Source: Prevotella sp.
GTDB lineage: Bacteria; Bacteroidota; Bacteroidia; Bacteroidales; Dysgonomonadaceae
Direction of reading: 5' to 3'
Assembly: GCA_031285905.1 (NCBI GenBank)
Contig: JAITVH010000060.1
Location: 1-39,982 of the forward strand
Length of the DNA: 39,982 nt
This document shows positions 1 to 7,572 of the stretch, in pieces. Each line of letters opens with the position of its first letter. Position 1 is the stretch's first letter. Below the pieces are notes generated by a model. It did not search any database. It was not told the DNA's origin and was given only the letters and a program-made list of their open reading frames with translations. A program made the position numbers and the translations under genes.

Positions 1-403
1 CTGAACCTATAGTAACGTGTCCCATCTGATAAATATTATCCGTATTCAGGGTGGCTACTTGATCTGTTCCCGACACCATCCATGGTTCTATAGTTTTGGC
101 TGTTACCCATTGTGTCCCATCCCAATATTCCAATTGTACAGTAGTCGTGTTGAAAATCAACAGTCCCTTGCTTCCCTCCGGATTTGCTAATAACTCTAAA
201 TCAATAGCATCTCTTTCTGTATTAGAAAGCTGAGGCAAGCGAAGCCCTCCAACATTAGATGGTGTTGATACCACTTCTAAAATCGAAAAACGTTGAGGGG
301 GAGCGTCATTCCCTATTGTAACCTGGGCACGTATATCAATACAGAAGCTAAAAGAAAAGAACAAGATAAAAAGTAAAACAAATCCTGATATTTTAGTTCT
401 CAT
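1..403 (-). CDS. Secreted/surface protein, N-terminal part (runs off left edge)
   Basis: I read this frame from the reverse strand; it opens with ATG at 403 and stays open to base 1, giving 134 codons without a stop. Residues 1-27 form a signal peptide (hydrophobic FVLLFILFFSFSF, likely cleavage after RAQ). The mature part starts VTIGNDAPPQRFSILEV, followed by GGLRLPQLSNTERDAI, GLLIFNTTT and YWDGTQWV. This layout is familiar from large secreted Bacteroidota proteins of unknown function, where it precedes repeated or fibronectin-like domains. No lipobox is present. The gene points away from the prophage and probably belongs to the flanking chromosome. A -7-like TATATTTG on the minus strand (611-618) lies about 200 bases upstream without a clear -33 element. 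The end of the gene and its function cannot be seen here. Confidence 0.75.
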   Translation of the reverse strand, partial: MRTKISGFVLLFILFFSFSFCIDIRAQVTIGNDAPPQRFSILEVVSTPSNVGGLRLPQLSNTERDAIDLELLANPEGSKGLLIFNTTTVQLEYWDGTQWVTAKTIEPWMVSGTDQVATLNTDNIYQMGHVTIGS

Positions 404-961
404 AATTATTAATGCCTATCTAGGGTATAAAGAATAAAAAGCGCAGTTTTTTTCGCTCGCAAAAACGCTTGAAATCGATTGCAGATAAGCGATTGAGGCA
501 AAAAAGCGCACATTTCTGTTTAAAAATGAATTGTACATTTTATGTGGATTGCATGGTGACTGCAATGGGAAAAGGGGTGCTATTATGCACCTTTTTTGTT
601 GACCACCCCACAAATATAGTGAAAAACGCCTAAAACCACGCTAAAACAGGCATTTAATTACTATTTAAACAGGATATAAATGGCATATAAAGCACCTGAA
701 AGCCACCGATGGGTGAATAGCAAAAACATGCTGAAAAAACTGCCTGCCTTCACACTTGGGTGGACAGAGGGTGGACAAAATGTGATATAAAAAGTATGTG
801 ATATTAGATGTTTAGCGTGTTAAAATAGAGCAAAAATACACTGTATTGCTTTGAGTTTAGACCTTTATTCTATCAGTAATACATCAATTAAGTATATGTA
901 TATATCATATAATCAGTATATTACACTGGTTGTACCAAAAACAACAATAATATTTTCGTGA
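404..961. other. Intergenic region at the left edge of the prophage remnant
   Basis: No convincing standard gene is seen in these 558 bases. They hold a hairpin at about 571-597 (GGTGC, six-base loop, GCACC, then six T on the plus strand), a 10-base direct repeat AAAAAGCGCA (436-445 and 501-510) and a doubled GGGTGGACA near 760-776. A 35-codon frame at 526-633 (plus strand, MNCTFYVDCMV...) spans the hairpin and has no recognisable family. Being between the host-type gene and the phage repressor, this stretch is where an attachment site would be expected. No match to the right end of the phage region was found by eye. Confidence 0.5.
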
Positions 962-1642
962 TCACATCGTGTTATACCTAATATTAGCCTGTACGATGGC
1001 TATGGCATTGATGGACAACAATGGGATGTCAACCGGATCGTAATGCTGGTTATATGAAACCAATTTTACATGATCAGCCTTTTCAGACTTCTGAACATAC
1101 TTAATTACAACATAGTCATCACCATCAATATGATATGAAACAATATACATATCACCATAATGCAAATAATCTAAATTGTGTATTTGTTTGTATATAACAA
1201 TATCACCTGATTTCATTAGTGGGTACATGCTATCGCCTGTTATGAAAATAGCACCATCACTTTTGGTCAGATAAGGAATTTTAATCGTATCAATCATATT
1301 CTGTCTACCATTGTCAAATAATAACCGCAAACCTGCTGCTGCATTGATATCATATAACGGTATTTCTGTCATATTTGTTTCCACATCATCATTTTCTAAC
1401 CTCTTATAATCAAAAGATTCAGAAGACATTTTCTTCAACATATCACCTTCACCAGTAAATAACCAATCTAAATTCAGATCAACACATTTTGTGTATAATA
1501 TTTCGTAATCAAACGTATTTCTCGCATACCAATTTGACAATACTTGAGGTTTTATGTCTAAAAAACGGGCAAATTCAGCATCACTATTGAAATTGTAGTG
1601 ATCTTTTATTGTCTTTAAAATCTGTGACTTATTTATATTCAT
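962..1642 (-). CDS. CI/LexA-like phage repressor (HTH + S24 peptidase)
   Basis: Predicted 226-aa self-cleaving repressor. The N-terminal third is a CI-type helix-turn-helix (SDAEFARFLDIKPQVLSNWY, then LNLDWLFTGEG, a typical end of phage CI HTH domains). The C-terminal half is an S24/LexA peptidase domain: the serine lies in GDSMYPLMKSGD (Ser138), the lysine in VVIKYV (Lys181), and the Ala-Gly cleavage site is probably in AAAGLRL (about 103-104). I chose ATG 1642 because the protein then begins MNINKSQILKTI, as usual for the family; an alternative start at 1702 adds 20 unconserved residues. It is divergent from the late phage genes. Known S24 repressors control lysogeny and cleave after RecA activation; that this one is active is inference. 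Confidence 0.85.
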   Translation of the reverse strand: MNINKSQILKTIKDHYNFNSDAEFARFLDIKPQVLSNWYARNTFDYEILYTKCVDLNLDWLFTGEGDMLKKMSSESFDYKRLENDDVETNMTEIPLYDINAAAGLRLLFDNGRQNMIDTIKIPYLTKSDGAIFITGDSMYPLMKSGDIVIYKQIHNLDYLHYGDMYIVSYHIDGDDYVVIKYVQKSEKADHVKLVSYNQHYDPVDIPLLSINAIAIVQANIRYNTM

Positions 1643-1701
1643 AAACAGATTGTTTATATTTAACGCGTTTTGTTTTGAATAATAAACAAAATGTGTATAC
1701 A

Positions 1702-1766
1702 TTTGTATTCAATTTCAAAGCAAATGTAGTAAATCAAATATAAAAAGTATTGAAAATGAATACAAA
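1702..1766 (-). promoter_or_regulatory. Repressor promoter flanked by a 10-bp inverted repeat
   Basis: On the minus strand TATATTTG (1735-1742) matches the Bacteroidota -7 consensus TAnnTTTG and TTTG (1763-1766) matches the -33 element, with exactly 20 bases between. A second -7-like box, TACATTTG (1721-1728), lies downstream without a -33 partner. A perfect inverted repeat, TTTGTATTCA (1702-1711) and TGAATACAAA (1757-1766), brackets the promoter, the outer arm covering the -33. This geometry suggests autoregulatory operator half-sites for the repressor. Confidence 0.55.
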
Positions 1767-1972
1767 AAAATCCTGATCAGAAAGCATTGTTTGCAAAGAT
1801 ATTCCAAAGCCGTGTTGATTTTATCAATGGCATTGTAGAACGTTCTGTTGCTGCCTATGAAAAAGAAATTGGACGCAAAGCCACTGAAAAGGAGTTGTTG
1901 AAATATACGCAGAAAAGATTCCTGAACGGATGGATGAACCGACTGAATGAACTTAAATACATTGAACAATGA
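1760..1972 (+). pseudogene. 5'-truncated phage gene
   Basis: The frame is open from 1760 to the TGA at 1970-1972 but has no ATG at its beginning; the first possible start is TTG 1787, giving 61 aa. The residues (KIFQSRVDFINGIVERSVAAYEKE..., FLNGWMNRLNELKYIEQ) look like a normally structured, mostly helical protein tail. The start of the frame coincides with the repressor promoter, so the simplest reading is that a deletion removed the 5' part of this gene together with everything between it and the repressor. The stop overlaps the next start as ATGA, as in an intact late operon. The family is not recognised. Confidence 0.5.
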
Positions 1973-2496
1973 AACATCTGATCTTCATATTGATTCCGGT
2001 ATTGCTGTTTTCATGCAAATCACCGCAAAAGATGGTTTCTGATCTGAAACAGAAAGAAGATATTGCCATCAACAATGACATCACAGTGTCCGATGACAAA
2101 CACCTGTTTGACTTGACAGAAAAGATCATGCAACGGATAACTAAAGACCGGATGAACATTGGTATCAAAAACACCAAATATGACACGGATAAACCTGCTG
2201 ATCCTATAACCGGAAAGCATCCGGTGAAGGAAGAAAATGAAATCAACATCAACAAACAAACGGATGTGCAGGAAACGGAAAGTATCCATCACGAAAAAGA
2301 CAGTGTGTCGTCCGTGCAAACACAGGATCATTCACAGATAAAAGCGAAAACCGAAATAAAGACAAAAGAAGAAAAAGAATCCGGATTGAAGTGGTGGCAA
2401 AAGATGTTCATTGCGATTGGAATTGTCTCCGTATGTCTGATAATAACAATTGTTATAAATGCTTTTACAGCTAAAAAATATATAAAATTACCATGA
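1969..2496 (+). CDS. Putative unimolecular spanin (lipoprotein with C-terminal TM segment)
   Basis: 175 aa. Residues 1-16 are a lipoprotein signal (MKHLIFILIPVLLFSC, lipidated Cys16). Residues about 20-140 are hydrophilic, Lys/Glu/Asp/Gln-rich and low in complexity. Residues about 146-166 (MFIAIGIVSVCLIITIVINAF) form one membrane helix, followed by a short basic tail. A lipid anchor at the front plus a membrane helix at the back is the architecture of u-spanins such as phage T1 gp11, which link and fuse outer and inner membranes at the end of lysis. The gene overlaps both neighbours by four bases (ATGA), so it belongs to the late operon. The function is inferred from topology and position only. 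No endolysin or holin is visible nearby. An alternative is a generic phage membrane protein. Confidence 0.6.
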   Translation: MKHLIFILIPVLLFSCKSPQKMVSDLKQKEDIAINNDITVSDDKHLFDLTEKIMQRITKDRMNIGIKNTKYDTDKPADPITGKHPVKEENEININKQTDVQETESIHHEKDSVSSVQTQDHSQIKAKTEIKTKEEKESGLKWWQKMFIAIGIVSVCLIITIVINAFTAKKYIKLP

Positions 2497-3362
2497 CTAT
2501 TGCCGACATAAAGAAACAAATGACTGATCCGTACATCACCAACGACACGGTGAAAGAACTGTATGGATTGCAGGATGGTTTGACCTTTGATGATCAGTTT
2601 TCATCTGCATCACTCGAAAGCATAATCTTTGATGATGTTGCCACTGCTTTATGGGTAAACAGGCAGGTGTTTGAACAACATAAAACAGATGTATCAGCCA
2701 TCCTGAAAGAACAAATGACAGGCACGGCAAACTGGTATGCGTGGAAAGCCAAACAGTTCCAATACGGACAAGAACTGGTGCAGGACACGGACTATTACGA
2801 TAATACCGGATTGACCAGCGAACAAATAACCGCAATGCAGGTGGTGAAGTACGCAGCAGCGGTGGAATCGCAGGATAAAAGCATCATCTATCTGAAAATA
2901 GTGACCGAAAAGAACGGCAACAGGCAACCATTGTCTGCTGCGCAATTAACGGCGTTTAAAAGCTATTTAAACGCATATCAGTACGCTGGTGTGCGTGTCA
3001 TGGTGATCAATGATCCTGCCGATCACATGAAGCAGACCATTGACATCTATTATGATCCACAGGTGCTGGATGAAAGCGGAAAGCGGTTGGACGGCAACGC
3101 AGATACACCCGTACAGGATGCTATCCGAAACTATTTGAAAAACCTTCCATTCAATGGAATGTACACAAATCAGGCATTGGTGGACACATTGCAGGTGCTG
3201 GATGGTGTGGTTATCGCTGAAATCAAATTTGCTGCATCACGTTACGGTGCATATACCGTTTTTACTGAAATAAACGCACGTGAAGTTGCACACGCAGGAT
3301 ATTATCAAATATCTGATGTAAACCTGATTTTAAACTTTATACCGAATGAAGAAATATTATAA
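2493..3362 (+). CDS. Baseplate J-like phage protein
   Basis: 289 aa. The opening MTIADIKKQMTDPYI..., the central YAAAVESQDKSIIYLKIVTEKNG, the IDIYYDPQVLDESGKRLDG block and the GVVIAEIKFAASRYGAYTVF C-terminal part match a family I know from Bacteroidota prophages, related to baseplate J (Mu gp47-like) wedge proteins. The order of domains (helical N-terminus, then alternating alpha/beta with the DxYYDP strand) agrees. The length is normal and no frame damage is seen. The start overlaps the spanin-like gene by four bases; the end overlaps the next gene by 17 bases. The job inferred is assembly of the baseplate around the tail tip. No sheath or tube gene is present in the window. Confidence 0.65.
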   Translation: MTIADIKKQMTDPYITNDTVKELYGLQDGLTFDDQFSSASLESIIFDDVATALWVNRQVFEQHKTDVSAILKEQMTGTANWYAWKAKQFQYGQELVQDTDYYDNTGLTSEQITAMQVVKYAAAVESQDKSIIYLKIVTEKNGNRQPLSAAQLTAFKSYLNAYQYAGVRVMVINDPADHMKQTIDIYYDPQVLDESGKRLDGNADTPVQDAIRNYLKNLPFNGMYTNQALVDTLQVLDGVVIAEIKFAASRYGAYTVFTEINAREVAHAGYYQISDVNLILNFIPNEEIL

Positions 3363-3840
3363 CATCAACTATTCACTGTTGGTGTTATTGCTGACACCGA
3401 CATTGTTAAGGAATGATTTGTTCAGAATATTTCTGCTGTCAATGACCAATCCATTGGACACAATACAGCGTGACTTTGTTCGTTTTGACGAATCGTTGCA
3501 AACCAAAAGCAATGCGCAAATATGCTACATGCAGGGGGTGATCAATGATGAATTTGACTATTATGAACGCCGTATCAAAGTGCGAAACTATGAATTTGAT
3601 TTCAGTTCATTATTGACATGGAACATCAATACAACCAAACGGACATTGGTTGGAACACGTGGATCAGGTAATGAATATTTACGGAATGCAGCAGGACAGA
3701 TCGGGGCGAATGTAACGGATTTCAAAATCATCCTTCCTGATAAGTTTTTCTTATCGGTGGATGAAGAAAAGAAAATGAGAATATTGGTAAACAAAAATAA
3801 ACTGGCATCAAAAAAATATATTATAACGCATGAATTATGA
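3346..3840 (+). CDS. Phage tail protein (tail protein I-like position)
   Basis: 164 aa, beginning inside the end of the baseplate J-like gene and ending four bases into the next. It starts MKKYYNINYSLLVLLLTPTLLR and contains NPLDTIQRDFVRFDE, QICYMQGVINDEFDYYERRI and DFKIILPDKF. The pattern LLVxLLTPxxLR followed by a short helical region and YMQGxxNDxFD...RRI is one I associate with the small protein following baseplate J in Bacteroidota phages, in the slot held by gpI in P2-like phages. The hydrophobic N-terminus is not a typical signal peptide and is more likely a packed helix. The function is from synteny; exact homology to gpI is not shown. Confidence 0.5.
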   Translation: MKKYYNINYSLLVLLLTPTLLRNDLFRIFLLSMTNPLDTIQRDFVRFDESLQTKSNAQICYMQGVINDEFDYYERRIKVRNYEFDFSSLLTWNINTTKRTLVGTRGSGNEYLRNAAGQIGANVTDFKIILPDKFFLSVDEEKKMRILVNKNKLASKKYIITHEL

Positions 3841-4712
3841 ATAGAGGTAATTTTACAGCAAAAGACAATTTTCCGGTGTCAACCTTCACGTATGACTTTT
3901 TGCAAAAAATGGCACAACTGGCAGGAAGCATGGCACAGCTTGGTGGACAAAAATATATCTTATCGGGGTGTACCCTGTCCGGGACAACAGTCAGTGCAGG
4001 ATTGATTGTGATAAATGGTGAGATATTGCCATTTGAATCCGGCACAATGAAAGCGAAAATAACCATTCAGGAAACAAAGGACACAGAACATTATGAAGGT
4101 GTTGACTATCCTGAAAGTTATGTTCATCGGGTGGCAAAATTCGCAGACAATGGTGAATATAATTGGGCTGACTTTGTGCAAGTGTTGACAAACAAGGAAC
4201 TGGAAGAAAAGATTGGTGCTATAAGAAGCGAAAGCCCGGGCTTTGTTAAAATGTGGTCAGGTGCAATCAACCGTTTGGATGAATCAAAATATCTTCTGTG
4301 TGATGGCAGGACTGTGAACACGATTGATTATCCTGATTTAGCATATTTCTATGGGAAAGAAGGTGAAAGCAGCTTTAAGTTGCCTGATTTACGCCAACGT
4401 TTTATTGTCGGTTATGACAATGGTATTGCCGATTATGATTCAATAGGCAAAACAGGTGGTGAAAAAGAACACACGTTGTCTGTTAATGAAGTCCCATCGC
4501 ATAAACACATATATCCCTGGGGTGAAAATGTAAATCAGGAATGGAATCCACCCTGGGATTATGCAGATGAATATTTGACTGGAAGGCGTGGAAGTGATGG
4601 AAACGACAGTGATAACGCTTGGGCTTACACATCACCTGTTGGTGGTGGAGAAGCGCATGAAAACAGACCGCCGTTCTATGTATTAGCTTTTGTTGTACGT
4701 GTAAATTATTAA
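3837..4712 (+). CDS. Tail-collar-domain fibre protein
   Basis: 291 aa. Residues 1-130 are an adapter-like part that should attach to the baseplate. Residues about 134-190 form a phage tail collar domain: SPGFVKMWSG, LLCDGRTVNTIDYPDLAYFYG, SSFKLPDLRQRFIVGYD. Next come GGEKEHTLSVNEVPSHKHI and the closing GGGEAHENRPPFYVLAF, both standard in short tail fibre tips. The HxH at 222-224 resembles the metal-binding HxH motifs in trimeric T4 fibre tips, though metal binding here is inference. The protein probably forms a trimeric fibre contacting the cell surface. The start overlaps the previous gene by four bases; the next gene follows after three bases. Confidence 0.8.
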   Translation: MNRGNFTAKDNFPVSTFTYDFLQKMAQLAGSMAQLGGQKYILSGCTLSGTTVSAGLIVINGEILPFESGTMKAKITIQETKDTEHYEGVDYPESYVHRVAKFADNGEYNWADFVQVLTNKELEEKIGAIRSESPGFVKMWSGAINRLDESKYLLCDGRTVNTIDYPDLAYFYGKEGESSFKLPDLRQRFIVGYDNGIADYDSIGKTGGEKEHTLSVNEVPSHKHIYPWGENVNQEWNPPWDYADEYLTGRRGSDGNDSDNAWAYTSPVGGGEAHENRPPFYVLAFVVRVNY

Positions 4713-4715
4713 GTC

Positions 4716-5120
4716 ATGGTAAGTCTAAAGCAATTATTTGAATGGTTTTCCACCGGAAAGTTTCCAACAGAAGATGAATTTGCCGAACAATTTAAGTCGT
4801 TTTGGCATAAGTCTGAAAAGATACCGCCGACATCAATAATGAATGTCGATGAAATTATTGGTCAAATGCAGATGGAAAGGCGGTTGACACTTAACATGGG
4901 AACGGCAACAATGGATGTGTATATTGACGAACCGATGACTATTTACAAAGTAGCTGGTTATAATGTGGCAACCGTTAAAGTAAACGGGGTGAATGTTGTG
5001 CTGGACGCAACAGTGTCTGTTTCGATACCTGCTAAATCAGTGGTAACATTTGAATGTACACGCACTCTTACTGATCCAACAGCTTATTTATATATTTACG
5101 CAAAAGTTAAAACGATATGA
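4716..5120 (+). CDS. Small phage tail-fibre-associated protein
   Basis: 134 aa. The N-terminal block (LKQLFEWFSTGKFPTEDEFAEQFKSFWHKSEKIPPTSI) recurs, in my memory, at the front of many Bacteroidota phage tail proteins and usually precedes receptor-facing domains; here it is followed by a short beta-rich part (MDVYIDEPMTIYKVAGYNVATVKVNG...). No enzyme motif or signal peptide is seen. It starts three bases after the collar fibre gene and overlaps the next by four. A role as fibre adapter or tip subunit is inferred from the N-terminal block and position. Confidence 0.5.
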   Translation: MVSLKQLFEWFSTGKFPTEDEFAEQFKSFWHKSEKIPPTSIMNVDEIIGQMQMERRLTLNMGTATMDVYIDEPMTIYKVAGYNVATVKVNGVNVVLDATVSVSIPAKSVVTFECTRTLTDPTAYLYIYAKVKTI

Positions 5121-5335
5121 TATACAAACTAATAAAAACGATTGATTCACAAATGAAAGGTGAAGATTGTAAAATCATAACACTGGAAGTGGATGATCTT
5201 ATACCATTCAACCAACAAACGGATGAATTTAAGGACTTGTTTAAATCCATAAGTCAAAATAACATAGCTGAATTTGATAATGCAATCATTGTGTTATTCC
5301 CTGAAAGCGGTAGAGTAATAATATCTAACAAATAA
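5117..5335 (+). CDS. Small phage protein of unknown function
   Basis: 72 aa, starting in an ATGA overlap with the previous gene and ending four bases before the next. It is mixed alpha/beta (YKLIKTIDSQMKGEDCKIITLEVDDLIPF ... NAIIVLFPESGRVIIS), acidic, and has no signal peptide or membrane segment. I do not recognise the family. Tight packing between two fibre genes suggests a structural or chaperone role for the fibre, but nothing in the residues shows this. Confidence 0.5.
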   Translation: MIYKLIKTIDSQMKGEDCKIITLEVDDLIPFNQQTDEFKDLFKSISQNNIAEFDNAIIVLFPESGRVIISNK

Positions 5336-5339
5336 AGCT

Positions 5340-7268
5340 ATGGAATATAATTATAAAGATAAATATTATAATCAGGCGGGAGAGGATTTGGGATTCGTAT
5401 ACCCCAATAGCTTACGCTTCTTTACGTCTGCCCGAAGATCGGGGGACGCAGGTACACGAGAAAACCCCATCGGGATAAACGCAGCACTTGTGAAAAGATA
5501 TTGTAATATTTTAGATGGTGGATTTCATCAAGGGCTTATTGCAAATTTCACAACTACCAGTGCTTCTGAAGGTGTGTCGAATACCTACATAAATGGCACT
5601 GATATGTTCACCACTAAAATGAATATTAACCTGACATTGGGGGCTTACACTTATTCTACATGCATCACATGGTTTAAGGATTTGGAATTTGCAGGTGGCA
5701 CATGCGTAAACCCAAGAAGTGGGGGCGGGGTGATTACCTATTTTTATAATTGCATATATAGTGCTAACCCCGCTTTTACTACCAATACAGGGAATAATGC
5801 TTATTTCAATAATTGTATTTTAAAGGCTTCACCAAGTTGGTCAAATACCGATGTCGGTTCGAGAAATACTTATTTAGGGGTTGTTATATCAACATTAAGT
5901 GCTGCTCTTATAAAGAGTTTAAATGCTATGAAAAGGTGTGATATAGTTATTACACAAGCCTTTTTGTCCTCTTTCTATAACAGTTATCTATCTTTCGACA
6001 ATTGTCGGTTTAAATTTCCGTCCGACACAGAATATATTGCGCTGAATGGAAGTACGCCGGAAGAATTGCGGAATGACTTTATTGCCCGGTGCGATGCTAA
6101 CGAGCTTATTTATAATACAGTTACTGAGTATGATTATGTAGATGTCCCGTTAGGCAGATGGTTATTTACAACCGATAATAGCGGTGAAGCTATTATTTAC
6201 AAGGATTCGGATATTGATAAATTTGAAGCAATCAGGGGTATTCGATTTGGCTTTAGTTCAGCACGTCCTTTCCGAATTAAAATAACCAATAATGCCAGTC
6301 TTCCCGCTTCGATAAATCCGGTTAATCCTAATAGCGGAAATGTAGTTTTTTCCGAAAACTCAATATCATTTCCGGAAGGAACGGATATAACGGAAAATAA
6401 TGATTTCTATGTGACATCTAACATTATACCATTGAATGCGATAAGGCAGATAGACTCAATATTTACACCCAATAACCTGCCTTGGGAATACGGATTTATA
6501 GTGGATGCAGAAAAAAATATCGATCTGAATAACCCTATATTACCCGGTAGTAACAAAATTGAGAGCGGTGCTTTTTACATTGTCCGTTCTACTGATAAGA
6601 ATTATGCAACGGCTGTATATAATGGAGCAACTTACAATACATCACTAGCATCACCAAGAGCAAACATTATTGTTGGTGCAGCAGGTGTCACTTCTTTCAC
6701 TGCATCACAAGGCAACCCTGTTTTGTTTAAAATATTAGATAACAGGCAATATCAGAGCGTTCAAATACGAATAGTAAACAAGATACCCGCCGATATAATC
6801 AAAACGGGCAATCTCTTAGCTAACTATTGGTACTTTGTAGAGCATGACACCGACCAATCGAACAAAACCGATTATGTCACTTACAACGGCGTGAAATACT
6901 ATGTCGGTTCTTCGTTCTTAGTTAAAACAGGCGTTTTAACTTTCACGGTATCGGGAAATATACATTTACGTAGATGTTGGAACGAAGCCTATAACGTTAA
7001 TGATGCACAAGATAAGGCATTCTGGCAAAACGAACAAAAACCGAAATGGATAAATGTCAATGCTGATGATATGTATTGTTTGATGAAGTCGAATAATGGC
7101 AACGAATCAGAAATGCAGACAGATGCAAGCGGTGTATATATCACTTCCGGACATCCCGATTTCTATAATATGGTATTAGGCAGCGGTGGCATTGCAGTTC
7201 CCAAATACCCGATAAAGGGGGCTTATCTGCAATTGAAGGTAGTAATGTCGACACTTAATTTAATGTAG
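5340..7268 (+). CDS. Large putative tail fibre / receptor-binding protein
   Basis: 642 aa, the largest protein of the prophage remnant. There is no signal peptide. Residues about 90-240 are rich in short Asn/Ser/Thr-bearing strands (WFKDLEFAGGTC, ITYFYNCIYS, AYFNNCILKA, YLSFDNCRFKF) spaced like the rungs of a right-handed beta-helix, as in phage fibres and tailspikes. The later half holds two similar segments, SNKIESGAFYIVRSTDKNY...YNGATYN and TGNLLANYWYFVEHDTDQSN...YNGVKYY, an internal duplication of a small beta domain. No catalytic triad of a known depolymerase could be picked out. Position and fold hints favour host surface recognition; an enzymatic tailspike cannot be excluded. Confidence 0.55.
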   Translation: MEYNYKDKYYNQAGEDLGFVYPNSLRFFTSARRSGDAGTRENPIGINAALVKRYCNILDGGFHQGLIANFTTTSASEGVSNTYINGTDMFTTKMNINLTLGAYTYSTCITWFKDLEFAGGTCVNPRSGGGVITYFYNCIYSANPAFTTNTGNNAYFNNCILKASPSWSNTDVGSRNTYLGVVISTLSAALIKSLNAMKRCDIVITQAFLSSFYNSYLSFDNCRFKFPSDTEYIALNGSTPEELRNDFIARCDANELIYNTVTEYDYVDVPLGRWLFTTDNSGEAIIYKDSDIDKFEAIRGIRFGFSSARPFRIKITNNASLPASINPVNPNSGNVVFSENSISFPEGTDITENNDFYVTSNIIPLNAIRQIDSIFTPNNLPWEYGFIVDAEKNIDLNNPILPGSNKIESGAFYIVRSTDKNYATAVYNGATYNTSLASPRANIIVGAAGVTSFTASQGNPVLFKILDNRQYQSVQIRIVNKIPADIIKTGNLLANYWYFVEHDTDQSNKTDYVTYNGVKYYVGSSFLVKTGVLTFTVSGNIHLRRCWNEAYNVNDAQDKAFWQNEQKPKWINVNADDMYCLMKSNNGNESEMQTDASGVYITSGHPDFYNMVLGSGGIAVPKYPIKGAYLQLKVVMSTLNLM

Positions 7269-7270
7269 AT

Positions 7271-7510
7271 ATGGCAGACAATATGAACGTAAACGGATTA
7301 CCCCCAAATGATGTTGATATTAGCCAATATCAACTGAATAACCCTGCTATATCAGATAGTGAACATCAAGTAACAAGCAGCATGCAAAATGTTGGTAATC
7401 CTGCTATATTGGATAGTGAATTTCAGACATTGGAATCTAAAGCTAAAATGAATAGTACCGGATTATCTGTTGGTGATGAAGCAGGCATAAATTTAGCAAT
7501 GTTCGTATAA
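7271..7510 (+). CDS. Small repeat-bearing phage protein
   Basis: 79 aa, starting two bases after the large fibre gene and ending just before a strong terminator, so it is the last gene of the phage operon. It contains an imperfect internal repeat, NNPAISDSEHQVTSS and GNPAILDSEFQTLES, also visible in the DNA as a duplicated block of about 35 bases. There is no signal peptide, membrane segment or Cys. The family is not recognised. It may be a fibre assembly factor or tip peptide because of its place, which is inference. Confidence 0.45.
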   Translation: MADNMNVNGLPPNDVDISQYQLNNPAISDSEHQVTSSMQNVGNPAILDSEFQTLESKAKMNSTGLSVGDEAGINLAMFV

Positions 7511-7541
7511 ATCGCATTTAATTGCGGTTTAAATATAAATT

Positions 7542-7572
7542 AAAAGCCATTCAAACAATATGAATGGCTTTT
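7542..7572 (+). terminator. Intrinsic terminator closing the phage operon
   Basis: Perfect 12-bp stem, AAAAGCCATTCA (7542-7553) and TGAATGGCTTTT (7561-7572), with a seven-base loop; the T-rich right arm and following TTATATTT serve as the U tract. It lies 31 bases after the last phage gene. Confidence 0.8.

Noticed and set aside
3837..4712. Possible diversity-generating retroelement target in the tail fibre
   Set aside because: The C-terminus is a collar-type tip and not a C-type lectin variable region, and no reverse transcriptase or template repeat is seen in the window.
962..7510. Contractile injection system or tailocin
   Set aside because: No sheath, tube, spike, LysM hub or AAA+ ATPase gene is present; only tail-tip, baseplate-J-like and fibre genes remain.
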